From assembly GCA_002349565.1 (NCBI GenBank), contig DEDN01000030.1, forward strand, positions 1-64,000: a stretch of DNA of 64,000 bases, given 5' to 3'. Below the pieces are notes generated by a model. It did no database searches, had not been told where the DNA came from, and saw nothing but the letters and a program-made list of their open reading frames with translations. Of the stretch, positions 17,829 through 27,523 are shown piece by piece. This stretch comes from Alphaproteobacteria bacterium UBA2903. Its GTDB lineage: Bacteria; Pseudomonadota; Alphaproteobacteria; CAAGCB01; CAG-977. A program made the position numbers and the translations under genes. Positions within the stretch are counted from its first letter, which is position 1. Each line of letters begins with the position of its first letter.

Positions 17829-20197
17829 ACATACTCCCGCACGATATCGGGGGCGCGCCACGGTCCGAGAACGGACGGCAACACTTTGCCCGACGGTGTT
17901 TTCGGGGAAAACAGAATGTTGGCGGGCAGGATATCCTGCCCCGTTCCTTCCAGCAGACGGCGCACAAACGGATGCGCATAGGAAACGCCCATCACTATCA
18001 GATTTCCCTGCTTGATTTCGTCACGCCCGCCTTTGTACATCATAACCAGTCTGTTGGATTGACAAATCAAACAGCCGCTTTCCGTCACATTCAAATAAAC
18101 CGATTTGCCGTCCGCAACGGCTTGTTTCAGCACTTGTTCGTCGAAATCGGCGGCTCCGAATGTGTTGAAGTCGTATTCCGTCGGCAAAAGCGGCACTACC
18201 GCCAAGCTTGCCAGCAAAGCGGCAGCCGCCGTTTTTTTGCGGTCGAAATATTTAAACACCAATCCGACAATGACCGCGAAAACGATTGCAATATCTGTCC
18301 TGAACGCTCCGATTTCCAGCCCGAGCGTTACAGCCAGCAGAACGATTTGAACAAACAAGGGCGCAACCATGACTTTGGACAGGAATTTAATTTCTTTGCC
18401 CGATTTGATTGCGGCTTCGTTCAGCAAAATCACAAGCACGAACACCGATGCCGCCGCCGATAAAAACAACAGCGTGTAAACGACTGGCGATCGGCTCAGC
18501 AGTTCTAGAAGCCCGTTGAAAAACGCAATCTCCGGCGTAAAAAGCAACAATCCCGCACAAATCAATCCTGTCAGAAAGCCCGCCGTTTTCCGCGGATTGT
18601 CCGACTTGACAAACGGCAGACGCGAAACAAACGCATCGTCAAACAATTTGGGCAGAATGACTGCCGCGGCGGAAAAAGCGGCAATGTACACGCCGTTCAG
18701 CCACGGGGATTTGAATTGGACACCGAAAAACGCAAATCTGCCCGCCCAATGCCCGATAAGAACCAAAGCGGCAGCACCGCAAACGCTCCACTTTGCGCTG
18801 TCAGCCAACCCGTCAAAGAAATCCCCCGTTCTTTCAGCCGTTCTGTTGTCCGCATTGAACATCTGGTACATCAGCATCAAAACGGCTGTCAGCAGCGGCG
18901 TCAAAAGCAGCGTCAGAAATCCGCCTGCAAAAGCGGCGAAACATCCCGCAATCGACGTTGAAAAATTGAACGCAAAATCTTTTCCGACAGCGGCATTGAC
19001 GGGAAACTCGTCGGCTTTGACTTGGTTATAAAACGTCAACGTCAGCGGAATTTCCTTTTTATCGGCGATTTTTTCGGGATTTTTCAAGCGCGCGCGATAA
19101 AAGAAACCGCTCCCCTCCGAACCGACGAAAGCATCCTCGAAATGCAATCCGAGTTCGTTCGCAATCCGCAGTTTCGGCTCTCCCGCAAAAGAAAACGGCT
19201 TTTCAACAGCGGCGATCAGGAAAACTTCGCCCTGCTCTTTTTTCAAAACGGCGTCTTTCAGTTTTATTTTTGCATTGCGGCGCGCCGGAGCGTTATAAAC
19301 CGTCCTGTTCAGTTCCGTGCAAACGGACGATTCCAGATAAGATTCCGGAATTTCGTATTCGACTTGCGGATAATGTTCCACGGCGCACACGCCGTCGCGG
19401 CAAACGGTCGCTTTCGCCGTCGCGCGGACAATTGCGGGTTTGGCGGTGTCTTGGATGTGAACAGTAAAGGGCAACACGGCTTCTTTGACATACCCCGTCG
19501 CATTCAATTCCGGCAATTCATCCTGCAGCGGATAATCAGGCGCATCGACAACGACGTTTTCGGAAGCGGAAAAATCCAAAGTTACGGGCGCGGGGCGTTC
19601 GCCCTCCCTTTGCTGCAAAATAACGGCGGACGGATCCTGCAACAGCATCGCCCCCATCAGCAAATTCGGGTTTGCGGCGTCCGTCCGCGCGCATGCCGCC
19701 AGCATAAACGCCCCCGACGGCGTGTAAACGGGATCCGAAAAGTACTTGCTTTTCGTGAAATCCCACAAGTAATCTTTTAAATTTCGATCACCGACCGCCA
19801 TATATTGGATATTCGTCCATGTCGAAGAATCGTCGGGATCAATCAGCAAATCGTCGCGTCCGGGATTGTTTTCCCGAATTTGACGGTTGATATCGTCCAC
19901 AGCCATGCGGATATAAGAGTCATAGTTGTCGAGCTGCGACGAAATTTTGGCGAACATTCTAATTTTGAAATTGTTTTGAATCCCGTCGATTTTGACGATT
20001 TCATTCAAAATTTCGCCGTCCGTCGCGCCGACCGCTTTGTTTTTTTTGTAAAAGTCGACCAAAAACGACATTTTGTCTTTTGCGGGCAAAGCGTTGTACT
20101 TTTCCAAATCCCCGTATGTGAGCGGAATAACCTCCGCAGCGCAAAGATTGGGAAAAACCGCCAGCAGCAGCAAAAAAACAAAGCGAAACATTTTCAT
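17801..20197 (-). CDS. DsbD/ScsB-like protein lacking the membrane cysteines
   Basis: 798 residues. A signal peptide (MKMFRFVFLLLLAVFPNLCA) is followed by about 150 residues I do not recognise, then a DsbD-alpha-like region with the typical VCRDGVCAVE segment at about 270. A polytopic region covers about 430-690, and a C-terminal thioredoxin-like domain has ESGCLICQS (CxxC) near 720. In DsbD and ScsB the membrane domain relays electrons through two Cys, in PCVLP and ATPC-type motifs. Here those sites read TPLLTAV and FTPEIAF, so both are gone. The protein may have lost electron transfer or work as a scaffold. The closest named family is DsbD/ScsB, with moderate certainty. Confidence 0.8.
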   Translation of the reverse strand: MKMFRFVFLLLLAVFPNLCAAEVIPLTYGDLEKYNALPAKDKMSFLVDFYKKNKAVGATDGEILNEIVKIDGIQNNFKIRMFAKISSQLDNYDSYIRMAVDDINRQIRENNPGRDDLLIDPDDSSTWTNIQYMAVGDRNLKDYLWDFTKSKYFSDPVYTPSGAFMLAACARTDAANPNLLMGAMLLQDPSAVILQQREGERPAPVTLDFSASENVVVDAPDYPLQDELPELNATGYVKEAVLPFTVHIQDTAKPAIVRATAKATVCRDGVCAVEHYPQVEYEIPESYLESSVCTELNRTVYNAPARRNAKIKLKDAVLKKEQGEVFLIAAVEKPFSFAGEPKLRIANELGLHFEDAFVGSEGSGFFYRARLKNPEKIADKKEIPLTLTFYNQVKADEFPVNAAVGKDFAFNFSTSIAGCFAAFAGGFLTLLLTPLLTAVLMLMYQMFNADNRTAERTGDFFDGLADSAKWSVCGAAALVLIGHWAGRFAFFGVQFKSPWLNGVYIAAFSAAAVILPKLFDDAFVSRLPFVKSDNPRKTAGFLTGLICAGLLLFTPEIAFFNGLLELLSRSPVVYTLLFLSAAASVFVLVILLNEAAIKSGKEIKFLSKVMVAPLFVQIVLLAVTLGLEIGAFRTDIAIVFAVIVGLVFKYFDRKKTAAAALLASLAVVPLLPTEYDFNTFGAADFDEQVLKQAVADGKSVYLNVTESGCLICQSNRLVMMYKGGRDEIKQGNLIVMGVSYAHPFVRRLLEGTGQDILPANILFSPKTPSGKVLPSVLGPWRAPDIVREYVQPLSKSTN

Positions 20198-20262
20198 TTC
20201 CTTTAACTTGTATTAAGGTATTCAGAATATCATACAATTCTGTGTTTTCAAACGAGGAAATA

Positions 20263-20820
20263 ATGGCGACGTTAAGCGGACAATGTTTGGTGGCAATGCC
20301 GGGGATGGCGGACGAACGCTTTGAAAAAGCGGTGATTTTTCTATGCGCCCATTCCGAACAGGGGGCTATGGGATTGATTATCAACAAACCGATCGAAGAC
20401 ATTTCCTTTGTATCTTTGCTGTCCCAGCTGAATATTGAAGCCGCCCCTGAAACAACCGGCGGCATTCCCGTTCTGGCGGGCGGTCCGATGGATTCCAACC
20501 GCGGTTTCGTCCTGCACAGCCCCGAATACACCGGCACGGCAACCCTGCCCGTAGGCACACAAACATCCCTGACGGTGACAACGGAAATTTTACGCGACAT
20601 CGCACACGGCGGCGGACCCAAAAGTTTTCTGATTATGCTGGGATACGCGGGCTGGGGCGCGGGTCAGCTGGAAGAAGAGCTGAAGCAAAACGCATGGCTG
20701 CCCGTTCGCGCCACCAATGATTTGCTGTTTGACTGGCGGTTGGAAAAGAAATGGGAATTTGCCCTGCGTTCAATAGGCATCGATCCGCTGCGGCTGTCCG
20801 CGGAACAAGGGAAAGCCTAG
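20263..20820 (+). CDS. UPF0301 protein AlgH/YqgE family
   Basis: 185 residues from ATG 20263, which has GAGGAA immediately upstream; a GTG seven codons earlier is in frame but has no such site. Family features are LVAMPGMADERFEKAVIFLCAHSEQGAMGLIINKP at the N-terminus (conserved AMPxMxDxxFxxsViyicEHseeGAmGlviN) and LGYAGWGAGQLEEEL. The biochemical role of the family is not established. Its stop overlaps the convergent gene by four bases. Confidence 0.92.
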   Translation: MATLSGQCLVAMPGMADERFEKAVIFLCAHSEQGAMGLIINKPIEDISFVSLLSQLNIEAAPETTGGIPVLAGGPMDSNRGFVLHSPEYTGTATLPVGTQTSLTVTTEILRDIAHGGGPKSFLIMLGYAGWGAGQLEEELKQNAWLPVRATNDLLFDWRLEKKWEFALRSIGIDPLRLSAEQGKA

Positions 20821-21545
20821 TCCGCCAACAGCCTGTCGCGCAATACTTCCGTAATATCGACGTTGTTGAAATAGCAGGTGGCGTTTGCGTCTTCGACGGC
20901 GCAGCGAACCGTTGAAGCGTCAACATTCTTCAGCAAAGTTTGAAAAGCCTCGCCCGCTTTACCCGCGCGAATTTTAACGTTCAGCTTGTATGTCTTGCCG
21001 CCTATTTTTATTCTGTCCGCGCCGACAACGGTGACCGTTCCCTGCACAATCTTGGACGGATTGACGCCCGCCAAAGCGTCTTTGGAACGGGAATTGCTCA
21101 TCAGCTGCGCCCACGAAACGGCTTCGGCGGCATTTTGTCTGCGCCGTTCTTCCGCCGCTTCGTTTTTCTCCGCCGCCTGTTTTTCCGCGTCCCGCGGGAC
21201 GGCGATTTCCGCCGATCCGCTTTCGATTGCGGGAACTGCTTTGAGCGGTTCGGCGGGACGCACTTGTTTTCTGGGAAGCATCACGCCATTTTCCGCCAAT
21301 TTTTGAACCGCTTTGTTGGACATGCCGTCAGCGTTCGCTTTCAAGTTGTCTATGCGTTGACCGACGGCGGGCATCGCTTTGCCTTTTATCCAGTCCCCGA
21401 TTTCGTCGGGTTTGATTCCCGCCGCGTAAAAAGCGCCGAAAAACACGCAAAGGAACAACGCGACAACAGACGGTCTTTTGACAAACCATATCAAAAACCG
21501 TCTGCCGTCGTCCAAAAAAAACAAAAACCCTTTGAGTATCTTCAT
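20817..21545 (-). CDS. Membrane-anchored protein with SNase-like C-terminal domain
   Basis: 242 residues. One membrane helix at about 22-42 ([19 protein letters not shown]) is followed by an Ala/Glu/Lys-rich helical linker (about 60-150). The C-terminal domain (about 165-240) has [20 protein letters not shown] and later [21 protein letters not shown], which follows the order of staphylococcal-nuclease-like folds (GxVxxVxDGDTxxI, Cys pair, L-V-x-G). The catalytic Arg/Glu are not evident, so it is probably a non-catalytic SNase-like module. It lies three bases past metG on the same strand. Confidence 0.65.
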   Translation of the reverse strand: MKILKGFLFFLDDGRRFLIWFVKRPSVVALFLCVFFGAFYAAGIKPDEIGDWIKGKAMPAVGQRIDNLKANADGMSNKAVQKLAENGVMLPRKQVRPAEPLKAVPAIESGSAEIAVPRDAEKQAAEKNEAAEERRRQNAAEAVSWAQLMSNSRSKDALAGVNPSKIVQGTVTVVGADRIKIGGKTYKLNVKIRAGKAGEAFQTLLKNVDASTVRCAVEDANATCYFNNVDITEVLRDRLLAD

Positions 21546-23245
21546 TCGTTCGGATCCGCGCCGTAGCGTTCACACAGTTCGGCGACGCGTTCCGGCGTGA
21601 TTTTCTGGAACAAAGGCGTTTCGGGAACGGTGAACGGATGTCCCGCGGGCAGTTTTTGCAGCTCTGCCGCCAAATCATCACCGACCCAGCCCAATTCGGC
21701 GGAGTTCAGGTTCAGCAGCTTCAGCATTTCAGCCGACGTTTCGGGAATGACGGGCGCGGACAATACGGCGTACAAGCGGATGACGTTCAGCGCCATGCGC
21801 AAAATCATCGCCGCCTGTTCGGGGTTTTCTTTAATCACCGTCCACGGCGCGGCGGCGGTCAGATAGTTGTTGCCTTCCACCCAAATCGCGCGCAGCTCGA
21901 CCAACGCCTTGCGAAATTCCATTTCACGCATGTATTTGGAATAATCGGCAATGCGGGCGGACAATGTGCGGACAAATTCGCGTTCCATATCGCCCCATTC
22001 GCCGCCGGCGGGAACAGCCGCGCCGATTTTGGACGCCGTCATTTTCAAAATGCGGTTGACGAAATTGCCCAAAACGTCGTTCAAGTCTTTGTTGATTGTC
22101 GCGGCAAAGCCCGTAAACGTAAAGCTTGAATCCGAATTTTCGGGCGCGTTTGCCATCAGCCAGTAACGCCAATAGTCGGCGTTGAATTCGTCCAAAGCCT
22201 GATTGGTGAAAATGCCGCGTTTCTGCGATGTGGAGAACTTTCCGCCATAGAACGTCAGCCAGTTGAATCCTTTGATATAATCGACCTTTTTCCACGGTTC
22301 GCGCACGCCCAGCAAAGTCGCGGGGAACATAATCGTGTGGAAAGGAATGTTGTCCTTTGCCATAAATTCGACATAGCGGACATCGCGGGTGTCATACCAC
22401 CAGTCTTTCCAGTTGCGGTGTTCGGGGTCTTTTTCCGCCCATTCCGCCGTCGCGCCGATATATTCGATCGGAGCGTCGAACCACACATAAAACACTTTGC
22501 CGTCAAAGCCGTCGCACGGAACGGGAATCCCCCACTTCAAATCGCGGGTGATGCAGCGTTCGCGCAATCCCTCTTTCAGCCATTTGCGGGCAATCGAAGT
22601 CACAACAACGGGCCATTCGGCTTCGTGGGAGTCGATGAATTTCGTCAATTCGCCTTCCAGCATCGGCAGTTTCAGGAACAAATGCTTGCTGTCCTTGATT
22701 TCCAAGTTGTGCGATCCCGACACGGCGGAACGCGGGTTAATCAAGTCCGTCGGATCAAGCACGCGCGTGCAGTTTTCGCATTGGTCGCCGCGGGCGGCTT
22801 CGTATCCGCAGTGCGGGCAAGTCCCGACGATGTAGCGGTCGGGCAAAAAGCGCCCGTCATCAACGGAATAAACCTGTTTGATGGTGCGTTCCTCGATATA
22901 GCCGTTTTCCATCAGCTTTTTGCACATATGCTGGGTCAGCTTGGTATTTTCATCCGAAGACGACCGACCGAAATGGTCGAACGACAGGTTGAAGCGGCGA
23001 TAAATATCCTTTTGGACTTCGTGCTGTTCGGTGCAGAATGTTTCGACATCCTGATGTTTTTCCAGCGCCGCCAGCTCTGCGGGCGTACCGTGTTCGTCGG
23101 TTGCGCAAATAAACAGAACATCCTCGCCCGTTTGGCGCAAAAACCGCGAATAAACGTCGGCGGGCAGCATGGAGCCGACCAGATTGCCCAGATGTTTGAT
23201 GCCGTTGATGTACGGCAGCGCGCTTGTAATCAGATATTTCGTCAT
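21542..23245 (-). CDS. metG: Methionine--tRNA ligase
   Basis: Class I methionyl-tRNA synthetase, 567 residues from ATG 23245, with GAGG five bases upstream. The open frame extends 189 codons further upstream without conserved sequence and overlaps the divergent GNAT gene, so I exclude it. Motifs are [15 protein letters not shown] (HIGH-like, HLGN), a zinc knuckle CPHCGY...CENC, and KFSTSQKRG in place of KMSKS. There is no C-terminal EMAPII/Trbp111 tRNA-binding extension. The stop overlaps the start of the SNase-like gene. Confidence 0.96.
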   Translation of the reverse strand: MTKYLITSALPYINGIKHLGNLVGSMLPADVYSRFLRQTGEDVLFICATDEHGTPAELAALEKHQDVETFCTEQHEVQKDIYRRFNLSFDHFGRSSSDENTKLTQHMCKKLMENGYIEERTIKQVYSVDDGRFLPDRYIVGTCPHCGYEAARGDQCENCTRVLDPTDLINPRSAVSGSHNLEIKDSKHLFLKLPMLEGELTKFIDSHEAEWPVVVTSIARKWLKEGLRERCITRDLKWGIPVPCDGFDGKVFYVWFDAPIEYIGATAEWAEKDPEHRNWKDWWYDTRDVRYVEFMAKDNIPFHTIMFPATLLGVREPWKKVDYIKGFNWLTFYGGKFSTSQKRGIFTNQALDEFNADYWRYWLMANAPENSDSSFTFTGFAATINKDLNDVLGNFVNRILKMTASKIGAAVPAGGEWGDMEREFVRTLSARIADYSKYMREMEFRKALVELRAIWVEGNNYLTAAAPWTVIKENPEQAAMILRMALNVIRLYAVLSAPVIPETSAEMLKLLNLNSAELGWVGDDLAAELQKLPAGHPFTVPETPLFQKITPERVAELCERYGADPNE

Positions 23246-23359
23246 GACAGCCTCGAAGCTCTTTGATAAAAAATACTGTTTGATTTTTACCCGCTTTTCG
23301 GACAACATTTCAAGGACAAAAACAGCTTTTGCCAAAATATTTGAATGGGAGTTTTTAAA

Positions 23360-23917
23360 ATGTTGCTTAATTTGCCCGACAGTATTCTGTTCCGCCCCGT
23401 CCGTCCGCAGGATTTGAATGCGGTGATGGAAATCGAAAAAGGGGCGTTCGATGCCGGTGTACAGGAAGGCAGCGATTTGTACGAAAAGCGGATTGACGCG
23501 TTTCGCGACGGTTTTCTGGTTGCCGAAGATTACGAAACGGGGCAAGTCGGCGCATATATCTGTTCCGAAATCTGGCACAAGGATATGGCGCTGGATTCGG
23601 AAACGCTCGCCCTCGGACACGATCCGCAGAAAGCCCACAATCCGCAGGGAACGCAGCTGTACATCACATCGTTTGCCGCGCGTTCCGATTGGCGCGGACG
23701 GCAAATCGGGACGGGATTGTTTCAAGCGCTGGAAAAACGGATTCGGACGAAATATCCCGCCGTTGACGAATTCATTTTGATTGTGTCCGAAAAATGGAAC
23801 GCCGCGCATCACATCTATGAAAAAGGCGGCTTCAAGGAAATCGGTCGGATTATCAATTTCTTCACGCCCGACAACAAACCCGAGGAAGACGCGATTTTAA
23901 TGCGCAAAGCCTTATAA
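23360..23917 (+). CDS. GNAT-family N-acetyltransferase
   Basis: 185 residues from ATG 23360, with GGGAG eight bases upstream; an in-frame ATG five codons earlier has no ribosome-binding site. The acetyl-CoA site is [14 protein letters not shown] (Q/RxxGxG/A pattern), and the late beta-strand and helix are [17 protein letters not shown]. An RimI/ArgA-like small-molecule or protein acetyltransferase is likely, substrate unknown. Divergent from metG, convergent with the DUF4381 gene with a six-base overlap. Confidence 0.88.
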   Translation: MLLNLPDSILFRPVRPQDLNAVMEIEKGAFDAGVQEGSDLYEKRIDAFRDGFLVAEDYETGQVGAYICSEIWHKDMALDSETLALGHDPQKAHNPQGTQLYITSFAARSDWRGRQIGTGLFQALEKRIRTKYPAVDEFILIVSEKWNAAHHIYEKGGFKEIGRIINFFTPDNKPEEDAILMRKAL

Positions 23918-24379
23918 GTGTTCCGCCGCCCACTGCTTGGCGGTGGCGGCAAGCGGCGCGATATCCGCGTTTTTCAGCCGATCGGGCGGCAGATAAGCCG
24001 CCAGTTCGATTAAACGCGCCGCCCGTTTGTCCAATGCTTTGTTTTTCAGCGTTTGACGCAAAAACGCGCTCCATTGCGCGCCATGCAAAGCGGCAACCTG
24101 CTCTTTCGGGAACTTCATCAGCGCCATACGCCGCAACAGTCCCAGCAAAGCCGTTATTTTGTCGTATGCGTCGCCTTGTTTCGTTATGCGGTCGATTTCG
24201 GCAAACGTGTACGCTTTCGCCGTCAGCTTGCGGCGGTATTTCAAGGCAACGCGGATTAAAACGGCAAAGACGATTACACCCGCCAGCATATACCATACGC
24301 TTGCATTCGGCGGGAAAGCCGACGGCATAGGCGGCAAATGAATGTCTTTCAATCCCGACAGATCGATATTCGGCTGCAT
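23912..24379 (-). CDS. DUF4381 family membrane protein
   Basis: 155 residues: a short N-terminus with LSGLKDIHLPPMPSAFPPN (the DxxDIHLPxxxxxxPPA entry typical of DUF4381), one membrane helix at about 28-47, then a cytoplasmic helical domain. DUF4381 proteins occur in MoxR-DUF58-VWA operons linked to envelope stress or metal-chelatase-like assembly. The ATG shares a base with the DUF58 stop (TAATG). Confidence 0.85.
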   Translation of the reverse strand: MQPNIDLSGLKDIHLPPMPSAFPPNASVWYMLAGVIVFAVLIRVALKYRRKLTAKAYTFAEIDRITKQGDAYDKITALLGLLRRMALMKFPKEQVAALHGAQWSAFLRQTLKNKALDKRAARLIELAAYLPPDRLKNADIAPLAATAKQWAAEHL

Positions 24380-25338
24380 TACCCTTTCCTTTCAAACAAA
24401 GCGGAACGAAGCGTTCGAATCAAATCGTCATCCGTTCGGACGGGAACATACAGCATTTTGTGCGCCAAGCAAAAATCGGAAACACGCTTGCGCGCCGTTT
24501 CAAAACGCTGTGTGTACGCCGTGCGCCAATCCGCATCATCGGCGGGCAAAGTCATCATGTTTTGTCCGTCGCTGACACGATACGTCCCCGACGGCGGCGG
24601 TGCGGCTTCCAGCGCGTCGAAAATTTGAACGCACACCACATCGCAATGCAGTCCGATTGCCGCCAAATGTTTTTCGGAATCTTCGTCAAAGTCGTGAAAG
24701 TCGCTCAGCACGAACACGCGTCCGCCCGTTTTGCTGACACGTCGCAATTCCGCCAGAACGCCCGACAACGCGGGTTCGTTTTCGGCGGCGTTCAAATCGT
24801 CGCATGCGGCGGCGGTCGCGTTGAACACCTCCATCAGCCGCCGCATCTGGCGGTGCGGAGCGACCTTGACAAACCCGTTCGACGATACAATCAGCGCGCC
24901 GATTTTGTCGCCGTTTTCGCGCGACGCCCACGCCAAAGCCGCCAAAGCTTTTGCCGCAACCACGGATTTAAAGGCTTTGCGCGTGCCGAATTTCATAAAG
25001 CTGCGGAAATCCCCCAAAAACAAAACGGGACGGTCGCGTTCTTCGCGGTACAATTTGGTATAGGGCTTTCCCGTCCGCGCGGTTACGCGCCAGTCTATCA
25101 ACCGCACGTCATCGCCCGCGTGATAGGATCGCACTTCGTCGAACTCCATGCCGCGTCCGCGAAACGGCGAACGGTGCTGTCCGAATCCTTCGGAGCGCGA
25201 CACGCCGCGCGTATCAAACGACAGCAGCCGCACAAAACGCTTCATCGCCGTCAAATCCGACAAAGCGACCGAAACGCCGTTTTCCCGATTTTCTTCGGTA
25301 CGTTCGGCTTTCAGCAATGTGCGCAGTTTTTCCAGCAT
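24379..25338 (-). CDS. DUF58 domain-containing protein
   Basis: 319 residues with the DUF58 core: FDTRGVSRSEGFGQHRSPFRGRGMEFDEVRSYHAGDDVRLIDWRVTA is recognisable as the GxG...R.Y..GDD.R.IDW.v.AR family signature, followed by a vWA-like fold (VLFLGDFRSFMKFG, VFVLSDFHDFDEDS). Partner of MoxR AAA+ ATPases in membrane-associated complexes; the cellular role in this lineage is unknown. Start and stop both form TAATG junctions with neighbours. Confidence 0.92.
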   Translation of the reverse strand: MLEKLRTLLKAERTEENRENGVSVALSDLTAMKRFVRLLSFDTRGVSRSEGFGQHRSPFRGRGMEFDEVRSYHAGDDVRLIDWRVTARTGKPYTKLYREERDRPVLFLGDFRSFMKFGTRKAFKSVVAAKALAALAWASRENGDKIGALIVSSNGFVKVAPHRQMRRLMEVFNATAAACDDLNAAENEPALSGVLAELRRVSKTGGRVFVLSDFHDFDEDSEKHLAAIGLHCDVVCVQIFDALEAAPPPSGTYRVSDGQNMMTLPADDADWRTAYTQRFETARKRVSDFCLAHKMLYVPVRTDDDLIRTLRSALFERKG

Positions 25339-26315
25339 TACGGCAAAGGCACCCGTTTCAACAGCAAATCCAAAAAGCTGTCGGGCGTAATGCCCTCGGC
25401 TTCTGCTTCAAACGTCAAAATGACGCGGTGGCGCAGAACATCATGAACGATGCCGTGCACGTCTTCGGGCAGGACAAAATCGCGCCCCGCCAGCCACGCT
25501 TTCGCCCGCGCACAGCAGTCAAGCGCGATTGTGCCGCGCGGGCTTGCCCCGAAAGCGACCAAGCGTTTGAACTTTTCGCCGTATTTTTCGGGTTTGCGCG
25601 TCGCCATGACCAGCTGAATGACATATTCCTCCAAAGCGGGGGACAAATGCACGTTCAAAACTTCGCGGCGGGCTTCAAAAACGCGCTGCTGAGGCATAAC
25701 CTCGACGGGGATTTCAGCCCCCTCCTCCAGCGCTTCGTTGCGGACAATCTGCAAAATCCGACGTTCCGCCGCCGCGTCGGGCTGGTCGATTTTGACATAC
25801 ATCAAAAAACGGTCAAGCTGCGCTTCCGGCAAAGGATACGTCCCTTCCTGCTCTATCGGGTTTTGGGTCGCCATAACCATAAACAAAGCGGGCAAACGAT
25901 ATGTTTTTCCGCCGACGGTGACTTGCCGTTCCGCCATGGCTTCCAGCAAAGCCGACTGCACTTTCGCGGGCGCGCGGTTGATTTCGTCAGCTAAAATCAA
26001 GTTGTGGAAAATCGGTCCCGCCTGGAATTTGAAATCGCCCGTTTCGGGACGGTAAATATCGCTGCCCGTAATATCGGACGGCAGCAAGTCGGGCGTGAAC
26101 TGAATACGCTGATCGTCGCCTTCAATGGCTTCGGACAGTTTTTTGATTGCCTTTGTTTTCGCCAGCCCCGGCGCGCCTTCGACCAGCAAATGACCGTCCG
26201 CCAGCAAAGCGACCAACAGCTTGTCCACCAAATCCGCCTGTCCGACGATATTGGCGTTCATATAGTCTTTTAACCGCTGAAAACTGCGGGCGGCAACCGT
26301 TTTTTCCCGTTCCAT
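25338..26315 (-). CDS. MoxR-family AAA+ ATPase
   Basis: 325 residues. Walker A is GAPGLAKTKA (about 42-52), Walker B LADEINRAPAKVQSALLEAM, sensor region ATQNPIEQEGTYPLPEAQLDRF. MoxR ATPases act as chaperones for vWA or DUF58 partners. It is encoded 31 bases after the GT87 gene and directly upstream of DUF58 and DUF4381. Confidence 0.94.
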   Translation of the reverse strand: MEREKTVAARSFQRLKDYMNANIVGQADLVDKLLVALLADGHLLVEGAPGLAKTKAIKKLSEAIEGDDQRIQFTPDLLPSDITGSDIYRPETGDFKFQAGPIFHNLILADEINRAPAKVQSALLEAMAERQVTVGGKTYRLPALFMVMATQNPIEQEGTYPLPEAQLDRFLMYVKIDQPDAAAERRILQIVRNEALEEGAEIPVEVMPQQRVFEARREVLNVHLSPALEEYVIQLVMATRKPEKYGEKFKRLVAFGASPRGTIALDCCARAKAWLAGRDFVLPEDVHGIVHDVLRHRVILTFEAEAEGITPDSFLDLLLKRVPLP

Positions 26316-26346
26316 CGAAAACTCCTTTTATTCTGCTTTCTGTTAT

Positions 26347-27489
26347 TTAGTACGCGCGCCGCCTGCATGCAAGGGGCAGCAGAACGGCAATCACCGTTTG
26401 CATTGACACGCCGATTTTCGCCGCCCAAACGCCGTCAAAGAAAATCGCCCCGAACGCCAAAACAAACAGGGGCAAGTCCGCTTTCAAATACCCGCGCCGT
26501 TCGGAATCGTACAGCAAAAACGCACCCGCCGCGGATAAAAGCGCGCCGTCCCCCGCCGCCGCAACGGGTGTCAGCAACACGCTTGCGGCACACAAAAACG
26601 CATTCTGCACAGCTTCTGATTTAAAGCGATACTTGAAAAACAGCTTATATCCGATTGAAAACACATACAACACACAGACGGTCTGAAAAAGTATAGCGAC
26701 AAAAGGACTTGCCCCGCCGCACAGCAAAATCCCCGCAGGCGACACAAAGCGGCACGGAGCGGCTTTCAACGCCTGGAACGCCGCCGAAACAGCCGCGCCG
26801 TAAGCCGCAAAACCGTAGCGCATCCCTGCCGCAATCAGCAAAAAACCGCCGACCAAAGCCGCCGTCATCAACGCTTTTTTCTGTTTTCTAAAAGCAAACG
26901 CAAACAAGACCAAAGCGAACATCAGCGGCTCAGCCGCCAGCAATCCGCCGAAGAATCCCGCCCGTTTCGGACAGTTTTCCGCCAGCATCAAAGACAGCAC
27001 GGCGCAAGCGGCGACATACAGTCCGAAACCGCCGAACGCGAAATTCAAAAACGCGGCGGGCAAAGCGGCAAGCAGTAAAACGGAGATACGCAAAGGAAAC
27101 AACGCGTACAGCGCAACGCCGAACAGAAAAAATCCCCAGAAAAACACAGTATCGAAATAGCCTATATACGGCAAAGGCATGAACGGCACGGCGATAAAAG
27201 CTTTGACGGGCGACGCGAACGCGGCAAAAGTCCCCCTGCTTTGCATTTTATTGCGCAAATACGCGGTTTGCACGGCGGAATCGTATGCGTCCGCGGGGGA
27301 GCTTTCCAACAATCGGAACGCCGCAAAATCCCCTGCGGCGTCTTCACCGATGACGCGCAAAGCCGAACTTTCCAAACGCGGCAAGCCGTCTTCATTATAC
27401 ATCGCCGACCGCAGCAGCAGAGTGTAAACCGTCATCGCGCCGATCAAAAACAGCAGCACCAGTTGAAAAAAGCGTTTTTCCGTACTCAT
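26347..27489 (-). CDS. GT87/DUF2029-like integral membrane protein
   Basis: 380 residues with about ten hydrophobic helices. The N-terminal outer loop has GDFAAFRLLESSPADAYDS, matching the D-x-x-x-F ... AYD pattern of GT87/DUF2029 polyprenyl-phosphate-dependent mannosyltransferase-like proteins. Function is inferred from this pattern and topology. It precedes moxR on the same strand and may belong to the same transcript. AAGGATG lies upstream of the ATG. Confidence 0.7.
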   Translation of the reverse strand: MSTEKRFFQLVLLFLIGAMTVYTLLLRSAMYNEDGLPRLESSALRVIGEDAAGDFAAFRLLESSPADAYDSAVQTAYLRNKMQSRGTFAAFASPVKAFIAVPFMPLPYIGYFDTVFFWGFFLFGVALYALFPLRISVLLLAALPAAFLNFAFGGFGLYVAACAVLSLMLAENCPKRAGFFGGLLAAEPLMFALVLFAFAFRKQKKALMTAALVGGFLLIAAGMRYGFAAYGAAVSAAFQALKAAPCRFVSPAGILLCGGASPFVAILFQTVCVLYVFSIGYKLFFKYRFKSEAVQNAFLCAASVLLTPVAAAGDGALLSAAGAFLLYDSERRGYLKADLPLFVLAFGAIFFDGVWAAKIGVSMQTVIAVLLPLACRRRAY

Positions 27490-27523
27490 TAAGACATCCT
27501 TTTAAATTTCGGAAAGAATATAA

